Part shown: piece by piece, positions 43,321-53,705 of the stretch
Position numbering within the stretch: the stretch's first letter is position 1
How the letters are laid out: every line of letters begins with the position of its first letter
Origin: Agreia sp. Leaf210
Lineage (GTDB): Bacteria; Actinomycetota; Actinomycetes; Actinomycetales; Microbacteriaceae
NCBI RefSeq assembly: GCF_001421485.1
Contig: NZ_LMKK01000003.1
Location: 310,001 to 374,000, forward strand
Length of the DNA stretch: 64,000 nt
Reading direction: 5' to 3'
The notes under the pieces: model-generated
What the model saw: only the letters and a program-made list of their open reading frames with translations
Database searches by the model: none
What the model was told of the DNA's origin: nothing
Program-made: the position numbers and the translations under genes

Positions 43321-44118
43321 ATGGGATCAGCGACCAGAGAAGCGATCGCCGGAGTTCGAGCCAGACTGGCCGGGCAGGGTGGTACAGCCACGCTCGCCAC
43401 AGGGGAGCAGCTGCTCCTCGCCGGACGTGTCATCGGTGAGTCGTCTTCGCTCCTGTCCCTCTTGGCCGATCCGTCTGCGGATCAGGCCTCGAAGGCTGGA
43501 GTGGTTTCCGAGCTCTTCGGCTCGAAGCTCGACGCCGAGGCCGTTCGCATCCTTAGCGACGTCGCGGCGAGCCGCTGGTCCAGCCACGACGACCTCCTCG
43601 AGGCCGTCGAGGAGCTTGGCTTCCGAGTCCTCGCTGATTCGGCAACGAACGCCGAATCGATCGAGGCCGAGCTGGCTCGCTTCGGTGAAGCCGTTTCGAC
43701 GAGCGACGAACTCGAGCTCGCGCTCGGTTCGAAGCTCGGTGCGGTCGACGCGAAGTTGACTCTTGTCGACGCGCTGCTTCAGGGCAAGGCGTCGGCCCAG
43801 ACGCTCGCGATCGTGCGGCAGCTCGTTGCCCAGCCTCGCGGTCGGCGCATCGGAGAATTGCTCCGCGTCGCTGCGAACATCGTGGCCGATCAGGCGGGCA
43901 AGTCGATCGCCACCGTCACGAGCGCGACTCCCATCGCTCCCGCACAGCTGGAGCGTCTCGAAAAGGGGCTTTCGTCACTGTACGGACGCTCTCTCTCCGT
44001 GAACCAGCAGATCGATCCCGCCCTCATCGGCGGTCTTCGCATCCAGGTGGGAGATGATGTCATTGATGGCAGCGTCTCCGCCCGCATCAATGATTTGAGA
44101 CTTCAGCTCGCTGGCTAG
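43321..44118 (+). CDS. atpH: ATP synthase F1 subunit delta
   Basis: A 265-residue OSCP/delta subunit joining the peripheral stalk to the top of F1. It is longer than E. coli delta (177) because of an N-terminal region of about 85 residues (MGSATREAIAGVRARL...), as is usual in Microbacteriaceae. The C-terminal IAQ-like part has GLRIQVGDDVIDGSVSARI. ATG 43321 follows atpF by 4 nt. Confidence 0.93.
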   Translation: MGSATREAIAGVRARLAGQGGTATLATGEQLLLAGRVIGESSSLLSLLADPSADQASKAGVVSELFGSKLDAEAVRILSDVAASRWSSHDDLLEAVEELGFRVLADSATNAESIEAELARFGEAVSTSDELELALGSKLGAVDAKLTLVDALLQGKASAQTLAIVRQLVAQPRGRRIGELLRVAANIVADQAGKSIATVTSATPIAPAQLERLEKGLSSLYGRSLSVNQQIDPALIGGLRIQVGDDVIDGSVSARINDLRLQLAG

Positions 44119-44178
44119 CCCCTCGCGGCTCGCTTGCTACACGCCGGAGCGAATCCTTCGGCAGAAAAAGGAAAAACG

Positions 44179-45816
44179 ATGGCAGAACTATCGATCAGCC
44201 CCGACGAGATCCGTGGTGCTCTTCAGGACTTCGTGAAGTCCTATGAGCCCGGCAAGGCGACGAAGACCGAGGTCGGATACGTCACCGACGCCGGCGACGG
44301 CATCGCCCACGTCGAGGGTCTCCCCGGCGTCATGGCAAACGAACTGATTCGCTTCGCCGACGGAACCCTGGGCCTCGCCCAGAACCTCGACGAAGACGAG
44401 GTCGGTGTCATCATCCTGGGTGAGTTCTCGGGAATCGTCGAGGGCATGGAGGTGCAGCGCACGGGCGAGGTCCTCTCGGTTCCCGTCGGCGACGCCTACC
44501 TCGGCCGCGTCGTAGACCCGCTGGGCAACCCGATCGATGGTCTCGGCGACATCGCTTCGGAGGGCCGCCGCGCACTCGAGCTGCAGGCACCCGGTGTGAT
44601 GCAACGAAAGAGCGTTCACGAGCCCATGCAGACGGGTATCAAGGCGATCGACGCCATGATCCCCGTTGGCCGTGGCCAGCGTCAGCTGATCATCGGTGAC
44701 CGCCAGACGGGTAAGACCGCCATCGCGATCGACACGATCATCAACCAGAAGGCCAACTGGGAGTCGGGCGACGTCAACAAGCAGGTTCGCTGCATCTACG
44801 TCGCCATCGGCCAGAAGGGCTCGACCATCGCCTCGGTGAAGGGCGCGCTGGAAGACGCCGGAGCGCTCGAGTACACGACCATCGTCGCGTCTCCCGCTTC
44901 CGACCCTGCAGGCTTCAAGTACCTCGCCCCGTACACGGGCTCGGCCATCGGTCAGCACTGGATGTACGGCGGCAAGCACGTTCTGATCATCTTCGATGAC
45001 CTGTCGAAGCAGGCAGAGGCCTACCGCGCCGTCTCCCTCCTCCTGCGCCGTCCGCCGGGACGCGAGGCGTACCCGGGTGACGTGTTCTACCTGCACTCGC
45101 GTCTGCTGGAGCGTTGTGCCAAGCTCTCCGACGAGCTCGGCGCTGGCTCGATGACCGGGCTCCCGATCATCGAGACCAAGGCCAACGACGTCTCGGCCTA
45201 CATCCCGACCAACGTGATCTCGATCACCGACGGCCAGATCTTCCTCCAGTCCGACCTGTTCAACGCCAACCAGCGCCCCGCGGTCGACGTGGGTATCTCG
45301 GTGTCGCGAGTCGGTGGTGACGCTCAGGTGAAGTCGATCAAGAAGGTCTCCGGAACGCTGAAGTTGGAGCTTGCGCAGTACCGCTCGCTCGAGGCGTTCG
45401 CGATGTTCGCATCGGACCTCGACCCGGCGTCGCGTCGCCAGCTTGCTCGTGGAGCGCGCCTCACCGAGCTGCTCAAGCAGCCGCAGTACTCGCCGTACCC
45501 GGTCGAAGACCAGGTCGTCGCGATCTGGGCTGGAACGAACGGCAAGCTCGACGAAGTTCCCGTCGAGGACATCCTCCGTTTCGAGCGCGAGCTTCTCGAC
45601 TACCTCGCCCGCAACACGCAGGTGTTGACCACCCTTCGCGAATCCAACGTACTGTCCGATGAGACCGCTTCGTTGCTCGACTCCGAGGTCGACAAGTTCA
45701 AACTCGAGTTCCAGACGGGCGAAGGCAAGCCCCTCGCGTCGGTGGGCCGCGAGGAGTTCACTGCGACCAAGGTTGAAGACGTCAACCAGGAAAAGATCGT
45801 GAAGGGTCGCCGCTAA
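44179..45816 (+). CDS. atpA: ATP synthase F1 subunit alpha
   Basis: A 545-residue non-catalytic nucleotide-binding subunit of F1. The P-loop is [10 protein letters not shown], the [11 protein letters not shown] and [10 protein letters not shown]-type segments are conserved, and the arginine finger region [13 protein letters not shown] is intact. The C terminus carries an extra 20-30 residues ([18 protein letters not shown]), as is usual in actinobacteria. The start ATG 44179 has AAAAGGAAAAA upstream; a longer frame from 44134 is not favoured. Confidence 0.97.
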   Translation: MAELSISPDEIRGALQDFVKSYEPGKATKTEVGYVTDAGDGIAHVEGLPGVMANELIRFADGTLGLAQNLDEDEVGVIILGEFSGIVEGMEVQRTGEVLSVPVGDAYLGRVVDPLGNPIDGLGDIASEGRRALELQAPGVMQRKSVHEPMQTGIKAIDAMIPVGRGQRQLIIGDRQTGKTAIAIDTIINQKANWESGDVNKQVRCIYVAIGQKGSTIASVKGALEDAGALEYTTIVASPASDPAGFKYLAPYTGSAIGQHWMYGGKHVLIIFDDLSKQAEAYRAVSLLLRRPPGREAYPGDVFYLHSRLLERCAKLSDELGAGSMTGLPIIETKANDVSAYIPTNVISITDGQIFLQSDLFNANQRPAVDVGISVSRVGGDAQVKSIKKVSGTLKLELAQYRSLEAFAMFASDLDPASRRQLARGARLTELLKQPQYSPYPVEDQVVAIWAGTNGKLDEVPVEDILRFERELLDYLARNTQVLTTLRESNVLSDETASLLDSEVDKFKLEFQTGEGKPLASVGREEFTATKVEDVNQEKIVKGRR

Positions 45817-45819
45817 CTT

Positions 45820-48203
<2,384 letters not shown>

Positions 48204-48205
48204 TC

Positions 48206-48469
48206 ATGGCTTCGGCTCTTACCGTGAGTGTCGTCTCGGCCGATCAGGAAGTCTGGTCGGGCGAGGCCACCATGGTCATCGCTAAGACTGTCGAAGGCGA
48301 GATCGGTATCCTCGCCGGCCACGAGCCGCTTCTCGCGATTCTGGCTGAGGGAGAGGTCCGCGTCACGCAGGCCTCCGGTTCCCGCATCACGGCTCAGGCC
48401 GACGACGGATTCCTGTCGGTAGAGAACAACACCATCACGATCGTCGCGCGCAACGCGGCGCTCGTCTAA
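48206..48469 (+). CDS. atpC: ATP synthase F1 subunit epsilon
   Basis: An 87-residue epsilon subunit made only of the N-terminal beta-sandwich (LTVSVVSADQEVWSGEA, GEIGILAGHEPLLAIL). The C-terminal two-helix hairpin that inhibits ATP hydrolysis in E. coli epsilon (139 residues) is missing, as in many Microbacteriaceae. Inhibition by that hairpin therefore cannot occur here. ATG 48206 lies 2 nt after atpD. The stop codon begins a 14-bp inverted repeat with the start of the next gene. Confidence 0.94.
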   Translation: MASALTVSVVSADQEVWSGEATMVIAKTVEGEIGILAGHEPLLAILAEGEVRVTQASGSRITAQADDGFLSVENNTITIVARNAALV

Positions 48470-48572
48470 CGCAAGCGGGTCGACCACCTCGTGATCATCC
48501 TCCTTCCGCCGTCCGAGACGAAGCGGGAGGGGGGTGATGCCACGAAGTTGGATATGACCCGCTTGCGTTTTT
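48468..48572 (+). promoter_or_regulatory. Long-range 14-bp inverted repeat with T-tract at the atpC/yaaA junction
   Basis: AACGCAAGCGGGTC (48468-48481, from the atpC stop) is the exact reverse complement of GACCCGCTTGCGTT (48556-48569), which continues into TTTTT (48568-48572). The 74-nt loop contains the yaaA start. As RNA it could form a long-looped terminator or attenuator for the atp operon, or a lid over the yaaA start. Confidence 0.45.
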
Positions 48573-49243
48573 CGTCGTTGACGGCGACTCGTCGGCGGGT
48601 GATTCGCGAGCTTCGTGCTCTGTCTCAAGACGAGGAAGCGAGTCTGAAGGCGCTCAAGATCAGTGCCCGGCTTCGCTCAGAGGTCGTGCGCAATCGCTCC
48701 GTGACCACGTCGCCGACGATGCCGGCTCTCGACAGGTACACGGGCGTGATCTTCGACGCTCTCGATTCGGGGAGTCTGCCCGTCGAGGCCCGCTCATTCG
48801 CCGCGACGCACGTCGTGATTCAGTCGGCGCTCCTCGGGCCGATCGGTGGCATGGACCCCATTCCTGCATACCGGTTGTCGCACGATTCCAAATTGCCGGG
48901 TATTCATCTCGCCAAGACGTGGGCTCCCGTTGTGCCGACGGAAATCGGCGCAGACGGCGAACTCGTTCTCGACTTCAGGTCTGAAGGGTACGTCGCTCTG
49001 TCGCCCCTAGCGCCGGGGGTGAACTCCTGGTTCCTCCGGGTGGTCACGGAGTCCGATGACGGAACGGTACGAGCATTGAACCACTTCAACAAGAAGGCCA
49101 AGGGGCTTCTAACACGAGCGTTGCTCTTGAACGCGCGCGACCTCGAGTCGATCGAGGAGGTGATCGCCGTCGCGGCCGAAGCGGGTTACCGCATGGAACT
49201 CGGCGACCAGAAAGAAGTGAGGCTGTACGCACCGAAGGGGTGA
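48491..49243 (+). CDS. yaaA: YaaA/DUF328 family peroxide-stress-associated protein
   Basis: A 250-residue YaaA (UPF0246) protein. Landmarks are ILLPPSETKR at the N terminus, LDRYTGVIFDALD in the middle and LNHFNKKAKGLLTRAL near the C terminus. In E. coli YaaA limits intracellular iron and DNA damage during peroxide stress by an unknown mechanism, with DNA binding reported. GTG 48491 has no clear ribosome site; it lies in the loop of the long inverted repeat. It follows the atp operon by 21 nt. Confidence 0.85.
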   Translation: MIILLPPSETKREGGDATKLDMTRLRFSSLTATRRRVIRELRALSQDEEASLKALKISARLRSEVVRNRSVTTSPTMPALDRYTGVIFDALDSGSLPVEARSFAATHVVIQSALLGPIGGMDPIPAYRLSHDSKLPGIHLAKTWAPVVPTEIGADGELVLDFRSEGYVALSPLAPGVNSWFLRVVTESDDGTVRALNHFNKKAKGLLTRALLLNARDLESIEEVIAVAAEAGYRMELGDQKEVRLYAPKG

Positions 49244-49300
49244 TCGCGCCAGCCGCGACGCTGCCTCCAGCGCCACCCACGGTTGTTCCCGGGCTGCCGC

Positions 49301-49306
49301 TAGTCT
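49301..49306 (+). promoter_or_regulatory. Leaderless -10 element (TAGTCT) for the DUF5684 gene
   Basis: TAGTCT ends 6 nt before ATG 49313, the recurrent leaderless spacing. It supports this start codon. Confidence 0.45.
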
Positions 49307-49312
49307 TGCTGC

Positions 49313-49849
49313 ATGATCTCGACATATGACTCGGACGGCTCAGCGACCGGAGCCGCGGCCGGCCTGATTATCACGTTGGTCTTCACCGCGCTCTACGCGG
49401 TTCTGATCATCGCCATCTACGTGATCAGTTCCTGGTTCCTGAGCAAGATCTTCGTGAAGGCCGGTGAGCCCGCGTGGAAGGGATGGGTGCCCGTCTACAA
49501 CTCCTGGGTCTTCCTCGAGCTCGGGGGACAGGCGGGTTGGTGGGCCCTCGTAGCCTTCGTGCCCTTCGTCGGCGTTGCATCGAGTGTGTTCATCTGTCTC
49601 GCGGCCTACAACATCGGACTGCGCTTCGGAAAGACCGCGGCCTGGGTCGTTCTGTACATCCTTGTTCCGTACGTGTGGTGGGGCATCTTCGCTTTCAACC
49701 GATCGGTATGGAACCCCCAGCCGATCGCGGGCATATTCATCGCCCCGGAGTGGGCGAGGCCCACGAGCGCCGTTCTCCGTTACGTGCCACAGGCTCGGCC
49801 CGTCTATGCCGCTCCATCGATGGGCGGACCGCAGAACCCTACGTACTGA
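49313..49849 (+). CDS. DUF5684 multi-helix membrane protein
   Basis: A 178-residue membrane protein with four hydrophobic helices. EPAWKGWVPVYNSWVFLELGG between helices one and two and LAAYNIGLRFGKT after helix three are characteristic of DUF5684. This domain is widespread in actinobacteria and sometimes fused to signal peptidase-like proteins. No function is established. The last 40 residues are Pro/Ala-rich and probably cytoplasmic. Its end overlaps the convergent tag gene by 11 nt. Confidence 0.75.
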   Translation: MISTYDSDGSATGAAAGLIITLVFTALYAVLIIAIYVISSWFLSKIFVKAGEPAWKGWVPVYNSWVFLELGGQAGWWALVAFVPFVGVASSVFICLAAYNIGLRFGKTAAWVVLYILVPYVWWGIFAFNRSVWNPQPIAGIFIAPEWARPTSAVLRYVPQARPVYAAPSMGGPQNPTY

Positions 49850-50456
49850 GACGTTCAGTCGCCTTCTCGAGCTGATCGCCTCGGACACAGCCCTGCGCAT
49901 GGTCGTTGATCAGCCCTGCTGCCTGCATCAAGGCGTGCATGGTCGTCGGTCCCACGAACCCCAGTCCTATGCTCCTCAACCGAGTGCTGAGCGCCCTCGA
50001 GCCATCGGTAACGGTCAGAACCTCTTCTACGGTGCGAGGCCGCTGATGCGATGATGGCGCGTGACTCCAGATCAGACGATCGAGTTCCCCCGGGTTCGCG
50101 CTCACCAGGTCGAGAATGGTTCGAGCGTTCTTGACCGTCGCGACGATCTTCTGTCGATTGCGGATGATCGAGGAATCGCTGGCCAGTTCGTCGACCTTGT
50201 CGTCATCGAAGGCGGAGACCCTCCGAATCGCGAAGCCGTCGAACGCACGGCGGAAGGCAGGCCGTCGCCTCAAGATGGTGATCCATGAGAGGCCAGCCTG
50301 GAATCCCTCCAATGCGATCGTCTCGAAGAGTGCGTCGTCGCCGTGCAGCGGGCTTCCCCACTCCTCGTCGTGATAGCGCTGGTACTCGGAGTCGTCGGAG
50401 ACCCAACCGCACCGAGCAATACCGTCGTCTCCTGTTGAGAGAAGTTCTCGTGTCAT
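49839..50456 (-). CDS. tag: DNA-3-methyladenine glycosylase I
   Basis: A 205-residue HhH-superfamily glycosylase that removes 3-methyladenine from alkylated DNA. The N-terminal RCGWVSDDSEYQRYHDEEWGSPL with the zinc Cys, the LEGFQAGLSWITILRRR segment, and RSIGLGFVGPTTMHALMQA are all Tag signatures. The zinc-binding end is altered, since a final H-x-R-C motif is only partly seen. The ATG has TACTCT ending 7 nt upstream. It diverges from the DUF4192 gene. Confidence 0.92.
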   Translation of the reverse strand: MTRELLSTGDDGIARCGWVSDDSEYQRYHDEEWGSPLHGDDALFETIALEGFQAGLSWITILRRRPAFRRAFDGFAIRRVSAFDDDKVDELASDSSIIRNRQKIVATVKNARTILDLVSANPGELDRLIWSHAPSSHQRPRTVEEVLTVTDGSRALSTRLRSIGLGFVGPTTMHALMQAAGLINDHAQGCVRGDQLEKATERLST

Positions 50457-50463
50457 GAGGTCG

Positions 50464-50640
50464 AGAGTATCGCCGTGGGTCGTCGCCGACCGTGATCTGG
50501 AGCGTCGGTGTCATTCGCGCCCGTCAGGACGGGCTGGGGAGGAGATGGCGGACAGGTGTCCCCTCACAGCGCAGCATTCCTCCCATCTCTCCACACCTTC
50601 GAGGCGAGCCGGGATTCCGGCGCTGCGAGTGCCGCAGGCT
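50464..50640. promoter_or_regulatory. Divergent leaderless -10 elements (tag / DUF4192)
   Basis: On the minus strand TACTCT (50469-50464) ends 7 nt before the tag ATG. On the plus strand CAGGCT (50635-50640) ends 6 nt before ATG 50647. The 170 bases between contain no evident coding sequence, although a GTG frame starts at 50455. Confidence 0.4.
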
Positions 50641-50646
50641 CTCGTC

Positions 50647-51732
50647 ATGACTCACTCGGTGAAAGCGAAAAGGCCCGCAGACTTCTTGATCGCCCTGCCA
50701 CGCGTCCTGGGCTACACACCCACGAACAGCATCGTCGTCCAGACCTTCCAGAATCGGCAGACGGCGGCATCGCTGCGAGTAGACCTGCCCGCGGATACTC
50801 CGCGCACGAACCCCCGGCTGGTAGCCGATGCCATCATCCGCCTGATCAGTCGGGTACCGGGGGTGGATGCCGTGCTCATCGCCATCTACACAGACGAGGC
50901 GTGGTCGGCGGAGGATCGGCCGCCGAGGCCGCAACTCGTCGAGGCCATCGTCACCAGGATGGCGTCGGCGGGGCTCGGCATAGTCGATGCACTGTGCTGC
51001 TCTGGTCGTGTGTGGGGTTCGTATCTCGATGACGAACGTGGACGCTTCACAGACAGCGACACGGCACGAATCGACGGGGAGCTCGACGGGGTTGGCGCGT
51101 CGCGCGATGTCGAGGGGGTCGCCCAGGGGGCGACGCCGATACTTGATGGTCCGACGGAGCAACGGGAAGGGGTGGCCGCGGCATCCACGGCGATCATGAA
51201 CCATCCTCGTGAGAGAGAACGATTGTGGGAGTGGACGCCGGCCAAGGTTCTCTGGACCGACGCCATCGAGTCTGCACCGATCGACATCCCGCCGAATGCG
51301 CTGGCGGCCCTGCTCTGGAGCGTCAGAGACAAGGGCGTCAGAGACTGCGTGCTGATGCTCCTGGCCTGGGGTGATGCCGCCGGTGATCGGGCTGCCGGAG
51401 TCACGGCCGCGCTACGCCGAGGAAAATCGGTTCCGGACGGGTCGATTCTCGAAACGTTTGTCGGCGAGGGCAGACAGTGCCCCGACGGGCTGCGCATAGA
51501 GGGAGCGATTCGTCTGCTCCGTCACCTCGTCTCCCTGGCACCCATGCCGTGGCAGCTCGCGCCCCTCACCATGCTCGCCTGGCTCGAATGGGCACGGGGC
51601 CAAGGCTCTGCCGCGGGGGACTACCTCGAACAGGCGCTCTCGATCGGGCCGGGGTACGAGTTGGCTCGCCTCTTCGAGCAGCTGATCAGCACGGGCCGCG
51701 TGCCCGACTGGGTGGGCAGGCAGGCTGTGTGA
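50647..51732 (+). CDS. DUF4192 domain-containing protein
   Basis: A 361-residue protein with the DUF4192 pattern: PADFLIALPRVLGYTPTNSIVVQTF at the N terminus, VLIAIYTDE, ALCCSGRVWGSYL, and a helical C-terminal half with WLEWARGQGSAAGDYLEQAL resembling a tetratricopeptide unit. The family is common in actinobacteria, and its role is unknown. I chose ATG 50647 because conservation begins there and CAGGCT sits 6 nt upstream; an upstream GTG at 50455 would add 64 residues of unlikely composition. Confidence 0.78.
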   Translation: MTHSVKAKRPADFLIALPRVLGYTPTNSIVVQTFQNRQTAASLRVDLPADTPRTNPRLVADAIIRLISRVPGVDAVLIAIYTDEAWSAEDRPPRPQLVEAIVTRMASAGLGIVDALCCSGRVWGSYLDDERGRFTDSDTARIDGELDGVGASRDVEGVAQGATPILDGPTEQREGVAAASTAIMNHPRERERLWEWTPAKVLWTDAIESAPIDIPPNALAALLWSVRDKGVRDCVLMLLAWGDAAGDRAAGVTAALRRGKSVPDGSILETFVGEGRQCPDGLRIEGAIRLLRHLVSLAPMPWQLAPLTMLAWLEWARGQGSAAGDYLEQALSIGPGYELARLFEQLISTGRVPDWVGRQAV

Positions 51733-51739
51733 CCGGTGA

Positions 51740-53131
51740 TCAGAGCCTGCTCCAGGCCTCCGTGAGGACGCTACGGAGGATCTGCTCGATCTCGTCGAAC
51801 TCAGGCGCGCCGATGGTGAGAGGAGGGGCCAATTGAATCACCGGATCTCCCCGGTCGTCAGCACGGCAGTAGAGCCCTGCGTCGAAGAGAGCCTTCGAGA
51901 GAAAACCCCGGAGCAGCCTCTCCGACTCCTCATCATCGAACGTCTCCTTGGTCGCCTTGTCTTTCACCAGCTCGATGCCGAAGAAGTATCCGTCTCCGCG
52001 CACATCGCCGACGATCGGCAGATCGTTCAACTTCTCGAGCGTCGAGCGGAAGAGGGGAGAGTTGGCCCTGACATTCTCGTTGAGCTTCTCCTCTTCGAAG
52101 ATGTCGAGGTTCGCCAGCGCGACGGCAGCCGACACGGGGTGACCGCCAAACGTGTATCCGTGTGCAAAGGACGTCTGACCGTGCTTGAACGGCTCGTAGA
52201 CTTTGTCGCTCACGATCGTGGCACCGATGGGAGAATACCCGCTGGTCATGCCCTTGGCACAGGTGATCATGTCGGGAACGTAGCCGTACTCGTCGCACGC
52301 GAACATATGACCGATTCGGCCGAAAGCACAGATCACTTCATCGCTGACCAGCAGCACGTCGTAGCGGTCGCAGATCTCACGCACCCGCTGGAAGTACCCG
52401 GGCGGTGGAGGGAAGCAGCCGCCGGAGTTCTGCACCGGCTCGAGAAAGACGGCCGCCACCGTGTCGGGACCCTCGAATTGAATCATCTCCTCGATCCGAT
52501 CGGCAGCCCAGATTCCGAACGCGACCGGGTCGTCGCCGTGCTCGGGCGCGCGATAGATGTTCGTGTTCGGCACGCGGAAGCCGCCCGGCGTGACAGGTTC
52601 GAACATCGCCTTCATACCCGGTATGCCGGTCACCGCCAACGCTCCCTGGGTGGTGCCGTGATACGCGACGGCGCGCGAGATGACCTTGTGCTTCGTCGGC
52701 TGCCCCTGGAGCTTCCAGTAGTACTTGGCCAGCTTGAAAGCAGTCTCCACGGCCTCACCACCACCGGTCGAGAAGAACACACGGTTGAGGTCGCCCGGCG
52801 CATAGTGCGCGAGCCGGTCCGCGAGCTCGATCGCGTTCGGATGTGCGTAGGACCACACGGGAAAGAAGGCCAATTCCTCAGCCTGCCGTGCCGCGGTCTC
52901 GGCCAGGCGTCGTCGGCCGTGACCGGCGTTCACCACGAAGAGCCCTGAAAGACCGTCGATGTACCTCTTTCCCCGACTGTCCCAGATGTGATGACCCTCG
53001 CCGCGAGTGATGATCGGAACGCCCGCGCCCGATTCCATCACCGATTGCCGACTGAAATGCATCCAGAGATGGTCTTTCGCCTTGCGCTGCAGCTCGCTCT
53101 CGGCGACGTCGGAATAAGTCATGTCGGTCAT
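51740..53131 (-). CDS. Class III aminotransferase (putrescine/omega-amino acid-pyruvate type)
   Basis: A 463-residue fold-type I PLP enzyme. The PLP lysine is Lys293 in MITCAKGMTSGYSP, the Asp is in LLVSDEVICAFGR, and YHGTTQGALAVTG is conserved. The N-terminal GLSGLFVVNAGHGRRRL and SYAHPNAIELADRLA match the SpuC/putrescine-pyruvate subgroup that removes amino groups from putrescine or other omega-amines to pyruvate. The adjacent aldehyde dehydrogenase would oxidise the product. It overlaps the Lrp gene by 4 nt (ATGA), in one operon. Confidence 0.85.
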   Translation of the reverse strand: MTDMTYSDVAESELQRKAKDHLWMHFSRQSVMESGAGVPIITRGEGHHIWDSRGKRYIDGLSGLFVVNAGHGRRRLAETAARQAEELAFFPVWSYAHPNAIELADRLAHYAPGDLNRVFFSTGGGEAVETAFKLAKYYWKLQGQPTKHKVISRAVAYHGTTQGALAVTGIPGMKAMFEPVTPGGFRVPNTNIYRAPEHGDDPVAFGIWAADRIEEMIQFEGPDTVAAVFLEPVQNSGGCFPPPPGYFQRVREICDRYDVLLVSDEVICAFGRIGHMFACDEYGYVPDMITCAKGMTSGYSPIGATIVSDKVYEPFKHGQTSFAHGYTFGGHPVSAAVALANLDIFEEEKLNENVRANSPLFRSTLEKLNDLPIVGDVRGDGYFFGIELVKDKATKETFDDEESERLLRGFLSKALFDAGLYCRADDRGDPVIQLAPPLTIGAPEFDEIEQILRSVLTEAWSRL

Positions 53132-53595
53132 CGGGTACCCCAGTTGTAGAGCTGCTTGTGCAGTTTCAGATAGACGAACGTCTCGGTCGAGATGACGCCC
53201 TCAAGATGCCGGATCTGCGAGTTGAGCAGAGCGATGAGATCGTCATCGCTCTCGCAGACGACCTCGGCCATGATGTCGAACGTTCCGGCCGTGAGCACGA
53301 CGTAGTCGACCGCGGGTATCGCGGCCAGAGCGTCGGCGACGACGCGCGTGTCGCCCGACACCTTCAGGCCGATCATCGCCTGTCGGTAGAAGCCGAGTTG
53401 CAGGGGATCGGTCACGGCGACGATCTGCATCACCCCCGAGTCCGTGAGCTTCTGCACACGCTGCCGAACCGCCGCCTCGCTCAGCCCCACGGCCTTGCCG
53501 ATCTCGGCGTAGGACCGTCGACCATCGACTTGGAGCTGCTCGATGATCGCCTTCGACGTGTCATCGAGATGGGTTTGTCGTGGTTTCAGGCTCAT
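53128..53595 (-). CDS. Lrp/AsnC family transcriptional regulator
   Basis: A 155-residue two-domain regulator: N-terminal winged helix-turn-helix (QLQVDGRRSYAEIGKAVGLSEAAVRQRVQKL) and C-terminal RAM/ACT-like ligand-binding dimerisation domain (YRQAMIGLKVSG, YVVLTAGTFDIMAEVVC). Such proteins form octamers and sense amino acids or amines. It heads an operon with the aminotransferase and probably binds the inverted repeat at 53632-53669 in the gap shared with the aldehyde dehydrogenase gene. ATG 53595 has CAGAAT 6 nt upstream. Confidence 0.9.
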   Translation of the reverse strand: MSLKPRQTHLDDTSKAIIEQLQVDGRRSYAEIGKAVGLSEAAVRQRVQKLTDSGVMQIVAVTDPLQLGFYRQAMIGLKVSGDTRVVADALAAIPAVDYVVLTAGTFDIMAEVVCESDDDLIALLNSQIRHLEGVISTETFVYLKLHKQLYNWGTR

Positions 53596-53601
53596 GCCTC
53601 G

Positions 53602-53607
53602 ATTCTG
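53602..53607 (-). promoter_or_regulatory. Leaderless -10 candidate (CAGAAT) for the Lrp gene
   Basis: CAGAAT on the minus strand ends 6 nt before ATG 53595. Only the first base departs from TAnnnT. Confidence 0.4.
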
Positions 53608-53631
53608 TCAGCGAGTCCGATTCCGAGCAAG

Positions 53632-53669
53632 TGATTTCGTCGCTATAACGGGTTTGAGCGACGAAATCA
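53632..53669. promoter_or_regulatory. Perfect 13-bp inverted-repeat operator (Lrp / aldehyde dehydrogenase)
   Basis: TGATTTCGTCGCT (53632-53644) and its exact reverse complement AGCGACGAAATCA (53657-53669) are separated by 12 bases. The centre-to-centre distance is 25 bp, and TATAAC in the left arm/spacer junction may be a -10. It lies between the divergent Lrp and aldehyde dehydrogenase genes. The outer half GATTTCGT recurs at 60621. It is the best candidate site for the Lrp-type regulator. Confidence 0.7.
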
Positions 53670-53705
53670 GTTGAATCGCGTACGAAACCGTGCGACGATG
53701 GGGCC

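Noticed and set aside
48206-48469. Short epsilon subunit as a truncated gene
   Set aside because: The frame ends cleanly with TAA after a complete beta-sandwich, and short epsilon subunits are common in this family; not a frameshift.
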